The position numbers were made by a program, and so were the translations under genes. The notes beneath the pieces are model-generated. The model was not told where the DNA came from and did not search any database. It was given only the letters and a program-made list of their open reading frames with translations. A stretch of DNA of 64,000 bases from Mycolicibacterium alvei (lineage in GTDB: Bacteria; Actinomycetota; Actinomycetes; Mycobacteriales; Mycobacteriaceae): NCBI RefSeq assembly GCF_010727325.1, contig NZ_AP022565.1:2046001-2110000 (forward strand). The letters are read 5' to 3'. Shown here in pieces: positions 40,996-49,802 of this stretch; the first letter of the stretch is position 1; the number at the start of each line of letters is the position of its first letter.

Positions 40996-42048
40996 CTAGA
41001 GGTCGATCTGGACGTCGCCGCAGGGCGCCGTTACGCAGATTTCGATGTTCTCGTCAGGGTCCGTCGAGACAGCGCCGGTGATCAGGTTCTTCACCGGACC
41101 GCTGATCTTCTTGCGGGTGCAGGTGTGGCAGATGCCCATCCGGCAGCCGTTCCTCGGGTTCAGCCCGGCGGCCTCGGCTTGCTCCAGAATCGAGCGGCCA
41201 TCGTCGACTACTGCAACGACACTTTCGGTGAAGGCGACGGTTCCGCCGGACACCTCGGTCGGCACGGCGATCACCGGTGGCACAAAGCTTTCCGACCGAG
41301 CGTCGGGCAGCAGATCCTTGACCGCGGAGACCAGAGCCGGCGGGCCGCAGACGAACACCGCGTCAGGGTCCGGCATTGCCGCGGCCAGGTGGTGCGGACC
41401 GAAGTGTCCGGTGAGGTCGCCCCGGTTCGATCGGGTGTAGCTGTGCAGCACCGTCACACCCGGTGTCGCGGCCAGCTCTGTCGCGTACGCGGCCTCTTCA
41501 GGGTTACGGGCGTAGTGGACGAAGGCGAGTTCACCGTCGAAGTTCTCCTCCCGCAAGGTGCGCAGCATGGAGAGCACCGGCGTGATGCCGCTGCCACCGG
41601 AGATCAACAGGATGCGGCGGGGCCGCTGCGCAGGGAGGACGAAGTCGCCGCCGACCGAGTCGAGGCCCAGGACCATGCCCGGCGCTGCGTTGCGGTACAG
41701 ATGCTGCGAGACCAGCCCGCCGTCGTGCAGGCCGATAGTCAACTCGATGACGGGACTGCCTTCAGCGTTGGCCGGCGAGTAGCACCGGGTACGGCGGCGA
41801 CCGTCGATCTCGACGGTGAGGTTGATGTGCTGGCCGGCCCTGAAACCCCGCCAGGCGTCGTTGGGCTGCAGCGTCAGGGTGACGCTGCGCGGTGTCTGCT
41901 TGCGGACGGCGACCACCTTGGCGCGGGCGTCGTCGACGGTCCAGGTGCGGTCGTAAACCTCGGTGTACCGGTCCACGCCGTGCGGGCCGGTGAGGATCCC
42001 AACCAGGGCGGAGCGCCGAATTCGGCGGCTCAAAGTTTCGGTGAACAT
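40996..42048 (-). CDS. Flavin/2Fe-2S reductase partner of DesA3 (Rv3230c-like)
   Basis: 350 residues. The FAD-binding domain has RCYSPANAEG (RxYS), the NAD domain has LLISGGSGITPVLSML and FVCGPPALV, and a C-terminal plant-type ferredoxin domain has Cys ligands in NGCRMGICHTC and a later Cys (VTAPCGDV). It passes electrons from NAD(P)H to the desaturase. The operon with desA3 and the divergent TetR gene suggests repression when unsaturated acyl groups are sufficient. The ATG lies inside an operator-like palindrome (42041-42056), so bound regulator would also cover the start of the transcript. Confidence 0.9.
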   Translation of the reverse strand: MFTETLSRRIRRSALVGILTGPHGVDRYTEVYDRTWTVDDARAKVVAVRKQTPRSVTLTLQPNDAWRGFRAGQHINLTVEIDGRRRTRCYSPANAEGSPVIELTIGLHDGGLVSQHLYRNAAPGMVLGLDSVGGDFVLPAQRPRRILLISGGSGITPVLSMLRTLREENFDGELAFVHYARNPEEAAYATELAATPGVTVLHSYTRSNRGDLTGHFGPHHLAAAMPDPDAVFVCGPPALVSAVKDLLPDARSESFVPPVIAVPTEVSGGTVAFTESVVAVVDDGRSILEQAEAAGLNPRNGCRMGICHTCTRKKISGPVKNLITGAVSTDPDENIEICVTAPCGDVQIDL

Positions 42049-42132
42049 ATGTACACAATGAAGCTGTGTATACGTTCACGTCAAGGGTTAAACTGCTGGT
42101 TGTTGCTGGGATCACACAGTGAACGTATGTAC
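42041..42132. promoter_or_regulatory. Three operator-like repeats between reductase/desA3 and tetR
   Basis: Copy 1, GTGAACATATGTACAC at 42041-42056, is a 16-base palindrome with one mismatched pair. Copy 2, TGTGTATACGTTCAC at 42065-42079, is on the other strand. Copy 3, GTGAACGTATGTAC, is at 42119-42132. The shared core is GTGAACRTATRTAC. Three copies in a divergent promoter region are typical TetR operator arrays. Confidence 0.6.
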
Positions 42133-42193
42133 CTTTATGTCATATACAGGCGTTCCGATCAGTTGTTCGATCCCGCTGTGCTAGCTTTTTTCG

Positions 42194-42874
42194 GTGAACA
42201 GTCGTAGCCCCAGTTCACGAGACCGGCGGTCAAGCCGCTCGTCAAGCTCCCGTTCCAAGGACAAACCGTCTCGCGAGGAGCGCAAGGAAGCCACCCGCCG
42301 CGCGATCATCACGGCTGCACTGCAGCTGCTCGAAGCGGACAGCTTCAGCGCACTCAGCCTGCGTGAGGTCACCCGCGAGGCCGGCATCGTGCCCGCCGCC
42401 TTCTACCGGCACTTCGAATCGATGGACGCACTCGGCCTGGTGCTGATCGATGAGTCCTTCCGCGCCCTGCGCGAGATGCTCCGCGGTGGCCGCGCGGGCC
42501 AACTCGACCCGAAGCGCATCATCGAGTCCTCGGTCGACATCCTGTTCAACAGCGTCGCCGAACGTCCCGAGCATTGGCGCTTCATCAGCCGCGAACGCAA
42601 CAGCGGCGTCACCGTCGTTCGGTATGCGATCCGCACGGAAATCCGGCTGATCACCTCCGAGCTGGCCATCGACCTGGCCCGACTGCCGGGTTTGACGACG
42701 TGGAGCAGCGAAGACCTCAACATCCTGGCCGGACTGTTCGTCAACTCGATGATGGTCACCGCGGAATCCATCGACGACGCCAACGACGTGAACGCACTCG
42801 ACGACATCAAACAGGCCGCACGCAAGCAGCTCCGCATGATCGTGGTCGGCGTCGCCGGCTGGAACAGCCGCTGA
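42194..42874 (+). CDS. TetR-family regulator of the desaturase operon
   Basis: 226 residues. A Ser/Arg-rich N-terminal tail of about 25 residues (NSRSPSSRDRRSSR) precedes the HTH (RRAIITAALQLLEADSFSALSLREVTREAGIVPAAFYRHFESMDAL). The ligand domain is helical. The GTG at 42194 is exactly 6 bases after TAGCTT (42182-42187), so the transcript is probably leaderless. Divergence from reductase/desA3 and the three repeats between them make it the likely acyl-CoA-responsive repressor, analogous to known fatty-acid TetR regulators; ligand unproven. Confidence 0.88.
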   Translation: MNSRSPSSRDRRSSRSSSSRSKDKPSREERKEATRRAIITAALQLLEADSFSALSLREVTREAGIVPAAFYRHFESMDALGLVLIDESFRALREMLRGGRAGQLDPKRIIESSVDILFNSVAERPEHWRFISRERNSGVTVVRYAIRTEIRLITSELAIDLARLPGLTTWSSEDLNILAGLFVNSMMVTAESIDDANDVNALDDIKQAARKQLRMIVVGVAGWNSR

Positions 42875-42935
42875 CCCCACTGGTGAAGAACCGCAGCCAG
42901 ATCCTGTCGGTCGGCACCGAGCAGCCTGGCCGAGG

Positions 42936-43724
42936 TCAGCGAGGTGTGCCGCCACCGTCGACGATGATCACCTGCCCGGTCATGTAGCTGCCGGCGTCCG
43001 AACACATCAAGAGCGCGGCACCGACCATCTCGTCCGGGGCGGCCAGCCGATTCATCAAGGTCCTGCCCTTCATGAGATCGATGGCCTCCTGCGGGTTGTT
43101 GCGCATCATGTCGGTGTCGACGGGGCCCGGGGCCAGGGCGTTCACCCGGATACCCAGCGGCGCGAACTCGGCCGCCATCGACCGGGTCACCGACATCAGC
43201 GCGGCCTTGCCCGAGGCATAGATGGACAGCGCAGGTGCGAAGTTGAACGCTCCGACCGACACCATGTTCAGCACGGCTGCCTTCGGGCTCGCCTCCAGCT
43301 GTGGGAGTGCGTGCTGCACCAGGAACACCGGCCCACGCAGGTTCACCTCATAGGACTTGGCCCAGGCCTCCGGCGTCATCTGTCCCAACGGCTGGGCCAG
43401 CGCGTTGGCGGCGTTGTTGACCACCACGTCGATCCCGCCGAACTCGGCGACCGTGCGCTCCACCAGTGCGCCGAGGTCGTCGACGTTCCCGCTGTGTGTG
43501 GGCACTCCGATCGCCTGTCCCCCCAGCCCACGCAGGTGCTCGGCAGCCCGGTCGCAGGCCTCGGGCTTGCGGCTGGCAACCACCACCCTGGCGCCGGCCA
43601 GCGTAAAGCCCTCGGCCAGAGCCAATCCGATGCCGCGGGTGCCACCGGTGACGATCACGGTCCGGTCGGTCATGTCGAAGAGGTGGTCGAAAGTCTCACG
43701 GTTCACCCCGTCAGTAGACATCAC
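42936..43724 (-). CDS. Short-chain dehydrogenase/reductase
   Basis: 262 residues: VTGGTRGIGLALAEGF, ASRKPEACDRAAEHL (NADP-type Arg/Lys after beta-2), VVNNAANALAQPLGQ, the YASGKAALMSV catalytic Tyr/Lys, and VNALAPGPVDTDMM. The end CSDAGSYMTGQVIIVDGGGTPR is the normal SDR finish. Substrate unknown. It may be co-transcribed with nothing upstream; a 22-base gap separates it from the pseudouridine synthase gene on the same strand. Confidence 0.88.
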   Translation of the reverse strand: MMSTDGVNRETFDHLFDMTDRTVIVTGGTRGIGLALAEGFTLAGARVVVASRKPEACDRAAEHLRGLGGQAIGVPTHSGNVDDLGALVERTVAEFGGIDVVVNNAANALAQPLGQMTPEAWAKSYEVNLRGPVFLVQHALPQLEASPKAAVLNMVSVGAFNFAPALSIYASGKAALMSVTRSMAAEFAPLGIRVNALAPGPVDTDMMRNNPQEAIDLMKGRTLMNRLAAPDEMVGAALLMCSDAGSYMTGQVIIVDGGGTPR

Positions 43725-43746
43725 CGCGGTCCACTCACGTCGGCCT

Positions 43747-44607
43747 TCAGCCCAATAGCCGGGCGCTCACGAATTCGCGGTCCTCGCCGGTGATCGGGTC
43801 GGTGAACTCCAGGCGATGGGCCAACAATTGCAGCGGATCGTCGAAATCATCGGGAGCTACGTCGATCACGTTGGGGTACAGGGAATCACCGATGATCGGC
43901 AGTCCGATCGAGGCCATGTGTACCCGCAGTTGATGAGTCCGCCCGGTACGCGGTGTCAGGCGGTACATCCCGTCTCCCAGCTCCTCGACATACGTCTCGG
44001 CGTTGGGCTCACCGGGTTCGGTGAACGCCTGTAACTGCCCGCGTTGCTTGATGATCCGGCTGCACAGCGTGGCAGGCAACGGCACCGTCGCCGTCCCCTC
44101 GGTACAGGCCAGATACGTCTTGCGCGTCCCGCCTTCGGCGAACAGTCGCTGATAGCGGCCTCGGACCTCACGACGCACGGTGAACAGAAGCACGCCCGCG
44201 GTCAACCGGTCCAGCCGATGCGCGGGGCTCAGTTCCGGTAGGTCCAGTTCACGGCGCAGCCGCACCAGCGCGGTCTGCGCCACGTGCCCGCCACGTGGCA
44301 TGGTGGCCAGGAAGTGGGGCTTGTCGACCACCACGATGTCGTCGTCGCGGTACAGGACCGGGATGTCGAAGGGAACCTCCACCTCGTCGACCAGGTCGCG
44401 GTAGAAGTAGACGTGCGCGCCGACGGGCAACGTCGTCGTCGCATCGACGACCCTGCCGTCGGGTAGAACCACCTCTCCGGCAAGTACTTTCGCGCCGAGG
44501 CCGAACCGCGCCTGCAGTTCGTCGTGCACGTTGCCACCCAACAGCCGCAGCCGCGCCGGGCCGAGGCCATCACGCACCGGTAGCGGCGGCGATGAACGCT
44601 TTCTCAA
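43747..44607 (-). CDS. RluA-type pseudouridine synthase (Rv3300c-like)
   Basis: 286 residues. The catalytic Asp is in SPAHRLDRLTAGVLLFT. Other family parts are KPHFLATMPRGGHVAQTALVRLRREL and TGRTHQLRVHMASIGLPIIGDSLYP. These enzymes isomerise uridine in rRNA or tRNA; the target here is not known. The ATG overlaps the glpD2 stop (ATGA), so the two are coupled. The phoY1 gene found between them in M. tuberculosis is missing. Confidence 0.88.
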   Translation of the reverse strand: MRKRSSPPLPVRDGLGPARLRLLGGNVHDELQARFGLGAKVLAGEVVLPDGRVVDATTTLPVGAHVYFYRDLVDEVEVPFDIPVLYRDDDIVVVDKPHFLATMPRGGHVAQTALVRLRRELDLPELSPAHRLDRLTAGVLLFTVRREVRGRYQRLFAEGGTRKTYLACTEGTATVPLPATLCSRIIKQRGQLQAFTEPGEPNAETYVEELGDGMYRLTPRTGRTHQLRVHMASIGLPIIGDSLYPNVIDVAPDDFDDPLQLLAHRLEFTDPITGEDREFVSARLLG

Positions 44608-46361
44608 TTGAGCGGCACGGGCTCGAGGATCTCGGCGCGGGCTTCGGGGGCGGCCTGGCGCAGCGCATCGGCGGATTCATCGTCGGGTTGGGTCTGGGAC
44701 AACACCTCGGCCTCCACCCGGGCGATATACGTGGCGACCTCACGGTCGACATCCTCGGCAGTCCAACCCAGCACGGGCGCAACCACTTCGGCGACCTCGC
44801 GGGCGCAATCGACGCCGCGGTGCGGATACTCGATGGCGATCCGCATCCGCCGGGCCAGGATGTCCTCCAGGTGCAGCGCCCCCTCCGCCGCGGCGGCGTA
44901 GTAGGCCTCCACCTTGAGATACACCGGGGCATCGGTGATCGGTTCGAGGAGGTCGGGCCTGGCTCCGGCTGGTTCGCTGGCCAACTTGAGCACCTCACCG
45001 ATCAGCGAGCCGTAACGGTCCAGCAGGTGCCGGACGCGGTATGGATGCAACCCGTATTGCTTGCCGACGTATTCGGTCTGGTTGATCAGGGCGAAGTACC
45101 CGTCGGCCCCCATCAGCGGAACCTTCTCGGTGACCGAGGGCGCCACCCGGGCCGGGATGTACTCTGCGGCAGCGTCGATCGCGTCGGCCGCCATCACCCG
45201 GTAGGTGGTGTATTTCCCACCGGCGATCGCCACGAGTCCCGGAGAAGGCACTGCCACGGCGTGCTCTCGTGAGAGCTTGGACGTCTCCTCGCTCTCGCCG
45301 GCCAGCAGCGGACGCAACCCGGCATAGACGCCGTCGATGTCGTCGTGGGTCAACGGGGTCACCAGCACGGTGTTGACGTGTCCGAGGATGTAATCGATGT
45401 CGGCCTTGGTCGCGGCGGGGTGCGCAAGGTCGAGATTCCAGTCCGTATCTGTGGTCCCGATGATCCAGTGCGTACCCCACGGAATCACGAACAGCACCGA
45501 CTTCTCGGTGCGCAGGATGATCGCCACCTCGCTGACGATCCGGTCGCGCGGCACCACGATGTGCACACCCTTGGACGCACGCACCCGAAACCTGCCGCGC
45601 TCCTTGGACAGTGCCTGGATCTCGTCGGTCCACACGCCGGTGGCGTTGACCACGACGTGGCCGCGGACGTCGGTGGTGGCCCCGTCCTCGGAATCCCGCA
45701 GGGTCACCCCCACGACGCGATCGCCCTCGCGCAACAGCGCAACCACCTGGCTCGACGAACGCACCACCGCGCCGTAGTGGGCCGCGGTGCGAGCCACGGT
45801 CATGGTGTGCCGGGCGTCGTCGACAACGGTGTCGTAGTAGCGGATTCCGCCGATCAGCGAGCTGCGCTTGAGCCCCGGCGCCAGCCGAAGCGCCCCGGAT
45901 TTCGTCAGATGCTTCTGCGCCGGAACGGATTTCGCTCCGCCGAGCTGGTCGTAGAGGAAGATCCCGGCTGCGATATAGGGCCGCTCCCACCAACGGTTGG
46001 TCAACGGGAACAGGAACGGCAGCGGCTTGACCAGATGCGGCGCGAGCGTGGTCAGACTCAGTTCACGCTCGTACAGGGCCTCACGCACCAGCCCGAACTC
46101 CAACTGCTCGAGGTAGCGCAGGCCACCGTGGAACATCTTCGAGCTGCGGCTGGAGGTACCGGATGCGAAATCCCGCGCCTCGACCAGCGCGACTTTCAAT
46201 CCTCGGGTGGCCGCGTCGAGTGCCGCGCCGGCGCCAACGACACCGCCGCCGATCACCACCACGTCGAACTGTTCATGGCCGAGTCGTTGCCAGGCTTGCG
46301 CCCTGTGCTGCGGTCCGAGGAAGGTTTGCCCGTCGCCCGGTGCTGAGATCGGGTCAGTCAC
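44604..46361 (-). CDS. glpD2: Glycerol-3-phosphate dehydrogenase, FAD-dependent
   Basis: 585 residues from a GTG at 46361 (VTDPISAPG). The FAD motif is VVVIGGGVVGAGAALDAATRG, followed by SGTSSRSSKMFHGGLRYLEQ and the C-terminal domain typical for GlpD. It oxidises glycerol 3-phosphate to dihydroxyacetone phosphate at the membrane, feeding electrons to quinone. An open frame extends upstream into the insertion sequence, but this is accidental because the IS ends 48 bases before the GTG. The IS insertion probably separates glpD2 from its original promoter. Confidence 0.92.
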   Translation of the reverse strand: MTDPISAPGDGQTFLGPQHRAQAWQRLGHEQFDVVVIGGGVVGAGAALDAATRGLKVALVEARDFASGTSSRSSKMFHGGLRYLEQLEFGLVREALYERELSLTTLAPHLVKPLPFLFPLTNRWWERPYIAAGIFLYDQLGGAKSVPAQKHLTKSGALRLAPGLKRSSLIGGIRYYDTVVDDARHTMTVARTAAHYGAVVRSSSQVVALLREGDRVVGVTLRDSEDGATTDVRGHVVVNATGVWTDEIQALSKERGRFRVRASKGVHIVVPRDRIVSEVAIILRTEKSVLFVIPWGTHWIIGTTDTDWNLDLAHPAATKADIDYILGHVNTVLVTPLTHDDIDGVYAGLRPLLAGESEETSKLSREHAVAVPSPGLVAIAGGKYTTYRVMAADAIDAAAEYIPARVAPSVTEKVPLMGADGYFALINQTEYVGKQYGLHPYRVRHLLDRYGSLIGEVLKLASEPAGARPDLLEPITDAPVYLKVEAYYAAAAEGALHLEDILARRMRIAIEYPHRGVDCAREVAEVVAPVLGWTAEDVDREVATYIARVEAEVLSQTQPDDESADALRQAAPEARAEILEPVPLN

Positions 46362-46419
46362 GATCCCCAGGCTACGTGGGAGGCGTGGGATCCGCCCGAT
46401 TCCGCCTAGGTCGTGTCTG

Positions 46420-47081
46420 TTAATTGCGGACTCGGTGGAAGGTGATGATCGCGGCCAGGGTGACTCCGCCGAGGTATGAAAGGGCGTACTTGTCGTAGCG
46501 GGTGGCGATGGCTCGCCAGTGTTTGATGCGGTTGAAGCACCGCTCGATGGTGTTGCGATGCTTGTAGATTCGCCCGGCGAATGCTGGTGGCCGTCCGCCT
46601 TTGCTGCCCTTGGCTTTGCGGCGTTCGATCTGATCACTGCGTTCGGGGATGGTGTGCGCGATCTTCAGCTGGCGTAGCCGCGCCCGGGTCGAGTCGTGCG
46701 AATAGGCCTTGTCGGCCAGCAGGCGGAACGTGTTGATATCGGTGTCGGCAAGCAGGTCCAGCAGTGGCCATAGCATCGGATTGTCGCCGGCCTGGCCAGC
46801 CGACAGCACCATGGCGACCGGACTGCATCGTTGGTCGGCCAGCGCATGGATCTTGGTGGTCAACCCGCCCGGGAACGTCCAATGGCGTGGTCGTCAGGCT
46901 CGTCGGGGTACTTCTTGTAATTCGATAGATCCCCCTGTGTGCCGCCCCGGGCGTGCACCAGCAGCATGCTGATGCACACGTACGCTGGTCGAATCCACCG
47001 ACAGCAGCAGTTCGGCCAGATCAGCGTCGGTGTCATCAATATCGTTAGCGATCGCTGCGAAGATCCGTGTGTAGGTCCCAT
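46420..47081 (-). pseudogene. IS5-family transposase OrfB (copy 1, broken)
   Basis: The orfB frame runs from 47081 through YKKYPDEPDDHAIGRSR and stops right after, because CCCGGGCGGG near 46868-46877 has one G less than in copy 2. The remainder continues in another frame as TTKIHALADQRCSPVAMVLSAGQ with LADKAYSHD (second Asp) and RNTIERCFNRIKHWRAIATRYDK (Glu). No complete OrfB can be made from this copy. Confidence 0.75.
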
Positions 47082-47295
47082 CGGTGGACCAGCGCAGATG
47101 TCGTTCGGCTACCGACTGCCAGGCACCGAACTGCTCGGGTAGATCGCGCCACGGTGATCCGGTGCGGAAACGCCAGATAATGCCTTCCAGCGTCAGGCGA
47201 TGATCATTCCACGGGCGGCCCCGCCGTCGGGCGGAGGGCAGCTCCGGCTCGATCGCCGACCACAACTCATCAGAAATCACACCTGTACGTATCAC
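46894..47295 (-). CDS. IS5-family transposase OrfA (copy 1, intact)
   Basis: 133 residues starting MIRTGVISDELWSAIEPELPS, with the DUF4096-type N-terminal domain and FRTGSPWRDLPEQFGAWQS. The first catalytic Asp is in LLSVDSTSVRVHQHAAGARPG. It ends EVPRRA. Production of a full DDE transposase requires a shift into the orfB frame, which carries the second Asp and the Glu. In copy 2 the same gene has a 2-base deletion. Confidence 0.8.
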   Translation of the reverse strand: MIRTGVISDELWSAIEPELPSARRRGRPWNDHRLTLEGIIWRFRTGSPWRDLPEQFGAWQSVAERHLRWSTDGTYTRIFAAIANDIDDTDADLAELLLSVDSTSVRVHQHAAGARPGRHTGGSIELQEVPRRA

Positions 47296-47321
47296 CTAAA
47301 CAGCATCAGTCACAACACTGT

Positions 47322-47573
47322 TCACATTAAGCAGACACGCCCTAGGCCGGTGTGGCTGCCGGCCAGTACCGTGCCGTCGGCGCCGAGGTGCAGGCCGTGC
47401 AGGTGATCGAGTGCCGGGGTCAACGTCACACTGGGCGCGGTTGACTCGGTGGCCGAGACCGACTCGGCGGTTGTGGTGGGTGGTTCGCTGGTTGAGCACC
47501 CGACAAGCACAGCCGCCGCAGTAGCCGCGACGAGGACGGGCGTCAACCGGCGCAGGAGAACTTTCGCCATCAA
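47322..47573 (-). pseudogene. Lipoprotein gene cut by the insertion sequence
   Basis: From the ATG at 47573: a basic start, hydrophobic helix and lipobox VLVGCSTSEPP give an exported lipoprotein. A Thr/Ser linker and a beginning beta-propeller-like repeat LDHLHGLHLGADGTVLAGSHTGLG follow. There the CTAG target and IS copy 1 begin; the last five residues come from the IS end. The 3' part of the gene is not found on the other side of the IS (there glpD2 begins). It lies 24 bases downstream of the ATPase gene and was probably the last gene of that operon. Confidence 0.7.
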
Positions 47574-47597
47574 AATACGGAACTCGTTTCGGATCGG

Positions 47598-49757
47598 TCA
47601 GGTACGGGCCAGGCGGTTCGGGTCGAGGTCGAGGCGGCGCAGTAGTTGGGCATTGAGGGCGACCACGATGGTGGAGATGGACATCAGGATTGCGGCGACG
47701 GCCGGGGAGATCGCGATGCCAGCGAAGGCGAGCACACCCGCGGCCAGTGGGACGGCGAGGATGTTGTAGCCGGTCGCCCACACCAGGTTCTGCCACATCT
47801 TCCGGTAACTGGCGTGGGAGAGTTCGATGATCGACAGCAGCGCCCGTGGATCGTTCGCCGCCAGCACCACCCCGGCGGATTCGATCGCCACATCGGTGCC
47901 GGCCCCGATTGCCACTCCGACGTCGGCTCGGGCCAGGGCTGGGCCGTCGTTGACGCCATCGCCGACCATGGCGACCTTGTGGCCTCGTTGCTGTAGCTCG
48001 GTGACCTTGGCGTCCTTGTGTTCGGGCAGCACCTCTGCGAATACCTCGTCGATGCCGAGATCGGTGGCCACCGCGTCGGCGACCTGCCGAGCGTCGCCGG
48101 TGATCATCGCGACTTTGACTCCGCGGGCGTGCAGGGCGTCGATCGCTTGGCGGGATTCTTCGCGGACTGCGTCTTCAAGCGCGACCGCGCCGAGCACCTG
48201 ATCGCCTTCGGCGATGTGTAGGACCGAGGCGCCTCGCCGCACCCACTGCTCGGTGATCGCGGTGACCTCGGCTGGGACCGACAACGACAGCGCGGTAAGC
48301 ATGGCGGGGCCGCCGACGGTCACCTCGCTGCCGTCGACGACTGCGCGTACTCCTCGTCCGGGTAGTGATCGGAAGTTGGTGGCGGTGATCTGATCGGTCG
48401 CCGGGACGCGGTCCTCGGCAGCGGCCACGATCGCCTGAGCGACGGGATGTTCGCTGTCGGCTTCGACCGCGGCGGCGCGAGCCAGCAGATACGACTCGTT
48501 GATCCCGTGGGCGGTCGTGATGCCGGTGACCTGGTGTCGGCCCTGGGTGAGGGTGCCGGTCTTGTCGAACAGCACCACCCCGACGGTACGCATGCGTTCG
48601 AGCGCGAGACGGTCCTTGACCAGTACTCCGGCTTTGGCGGCGCGTTCGGTGGACAGCGCGATCACCAGCGGGATCGCCAATCCCAGGGCGTGGGGGCAGG
48701 CGATGACCAGCACGGTGACCGTCCGCACCACCGCTTCGTCGATGTTGCCGAGCAGCGCCCACACCACGAATGTGACCAGACCGGCGATGGCGGCGAAGTA
48801 GAACAAGAACGCCGCAGCCTTGTCCGCCAGCGCCTGCGCCCGCGAAGAGGAGGCCTGGGCGGCGGCGACCATGCGTTGGATGCCTGCCAGGGCGGTGTCC
48901 TCACCGATGGCGGTGACCCGCACGCGCAGGGCGCTGTCGGTGGCGACGGTGCCGGCGACCACGGTGTCACCGTCCTCGCGGGTGACGGTCTTGGATTCGC
49001 CGGTGATCATCGATTCGTCGACTTCGGCGCGCCCGTTGACAACGGTGCCGTCCGCGGGGACCCGAGCCCCGGCCCGCACGAGCACCACGTCGTCGAGGGC
49101 CAACTCCGACAACGAGATTTCCTGAGTGCCGTCGTCGGTGATCTTCTCGGCGGTGTCGGGAAGCATCGCCGCCAGCGCGTCGAGTGCGCCGGATGCCGAG
49201 CCGAGGGCGCGCATTTCGAGCCAGTGCCCGAGCAGCATGATCACGATCAGCAGCGCCAGTTCCCACCAGAAGTCCAGATTGAACCCGCCGAGGCCGAGGG
49301 TGGTGACCCACGAGGCGAGGAACGCGACGCTGATGGCCATCGCGATGAGCAGCATCATCCCTGGCCGGCGTGAGCGGAGTTCGGCCCAGCCGCCGGTAAG
49401 GAACGGCATGCCACCGTAGACGAAGATCACCGTGCCCAGCACCGGCGGAATCCACATGGCGCCGGGGAAGTCGGGTATGTGGTAGCCGAGCAGTTCGGCG
49501 ACCATGTGGCTGAAACCCACGACCGGTATCGACAGGATCAACGACACCCAGAAGCGGCGGCGGAACATCTCCCCGTGCGTGCCGTGTCCTGCGTGCCGGT
49601 CGTGGCCGCCGTGCTCTGCGGACCCGCCGAGGTGGGCGAGGTGCTCCCCGTGCCCGGCATGTGCATCGTGGGCGTCGGTGGGCGGGCTCTGTGTGGGGAT
49701 ACCGTGATCGTGTTCGGCCAGCTCCCAGTGGGGGGGTCCGTGTTCCGGGTGTGACAT
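47598..49757 (-). CDS. Copper-type P1B ATPase with CPH motif (CopB-like)
   Basis: 719 residues. The N-terminal 60 residues are rich in His and lack CxxC metal domains (HDAHAGHGEHLAHLGGSAEHGGHDRHAGHG). Eight transmembrane helices contain the CPH motif (VLVIACPHALGLAIPLV), placing it in the CopB/P1B-3 class. DKTGTLT holds the phosphorylated Asp; TGES and MVGDGVNDGPAL complete the ATPase set. It exports copper ions. It is followed by the truncated lipoprotein and preceded by DUF305 and multicopper oxidase genes on the same strand, so this is one copper-resistance operon. Confidence 0.92.
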   Translation of the reverse strand: MSHPEHGPPHWELAEHDHGIPTQSPPTDAHDAHAGHGEHLAHLGGSAEHGGHDRHAGHGTHGEMFRRRFWVSLILSIPVVGFSHMVAELLGYHIPDFPGAMWIPPVLGTVIFVYGGMPFLTGGWAELRSRRPGMMLLIAMAISVAFLASWVTTLGLGGFNLDFWWELALLIVIMLLGHWLEMRALGSASGALDALAAMLPDTAEKITDDGTQEISLSELALDDVVLVRAGARVPADGTVVNGRAEVDESMITGESKTVTREDGDTVVAGTVATDSALRVRVTAIGEDTALAGIQRMVAAAQASSSRAQALADKAAAFLFYFAAIAGLVTFVVWALLGNIDEAVVRTVTVLVIACPHALGLAIPLVIALSTERAAKAGVLVKDRLALERMRTVGVVLFDKTGTLTQGRHQVTGITTAHGINESYLLARAAAVEADSEHPVAQAIVAAAEDRVPATDQITATNFRSLPGRGVRAVVDGSEVTVGGPAMLTALSLSVPAEVTAITEQWVRRGASVLHIAEGDQVLGAVALEDAVREESRQAIDALHARGVKVAMITGDARQVADAVATDLGIDEVFAEVLPEHKDAKVTELQQRGHKVAMVGDGVNDGPALARADVGVAIGAGTDVAIESAGVVLAANDPRALLSIIELSHASYRKMWQNLVWATGYNILAVPLAAGVLAFAGIAISPAVAAILMSISTIVVALNAQLLRRLDLDPNRLART

Positions 49758-49802
49758 CGAAAGCTCCTGACTGTGGCGGACCGACGGTGGTGAGCTGGGG
49801 CG

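Larger units (their letters stand above)
46410..47341 (-). mobile_element. IS5-family (IS427-group-like) insertion sequence, copy 1
   Basis: 932 bases bounded by CTAG at both sides (46406-46409, 47342-47345). The ends are GGCGTGTCTGCTTAAT and, reversed, GTCGTGTCTGTTAATT, imperfect inverted repeats of about 16 bases. It encodes two overlapping frames. Copy 2 at 60171-61101 is nearly identical by eye and in the opposite orientation. This copy keeps orfA but has lost one G in a GGGG run in the orfB part. Confidence 0.9.

Noticed and set aside
46362..46637. N-terminal extension of glpD2 into the insertion sequence
   Set aside because: The extra 92 codons are the IS transposase region in another frame; the GlpD family start fits the GTG at 46361.
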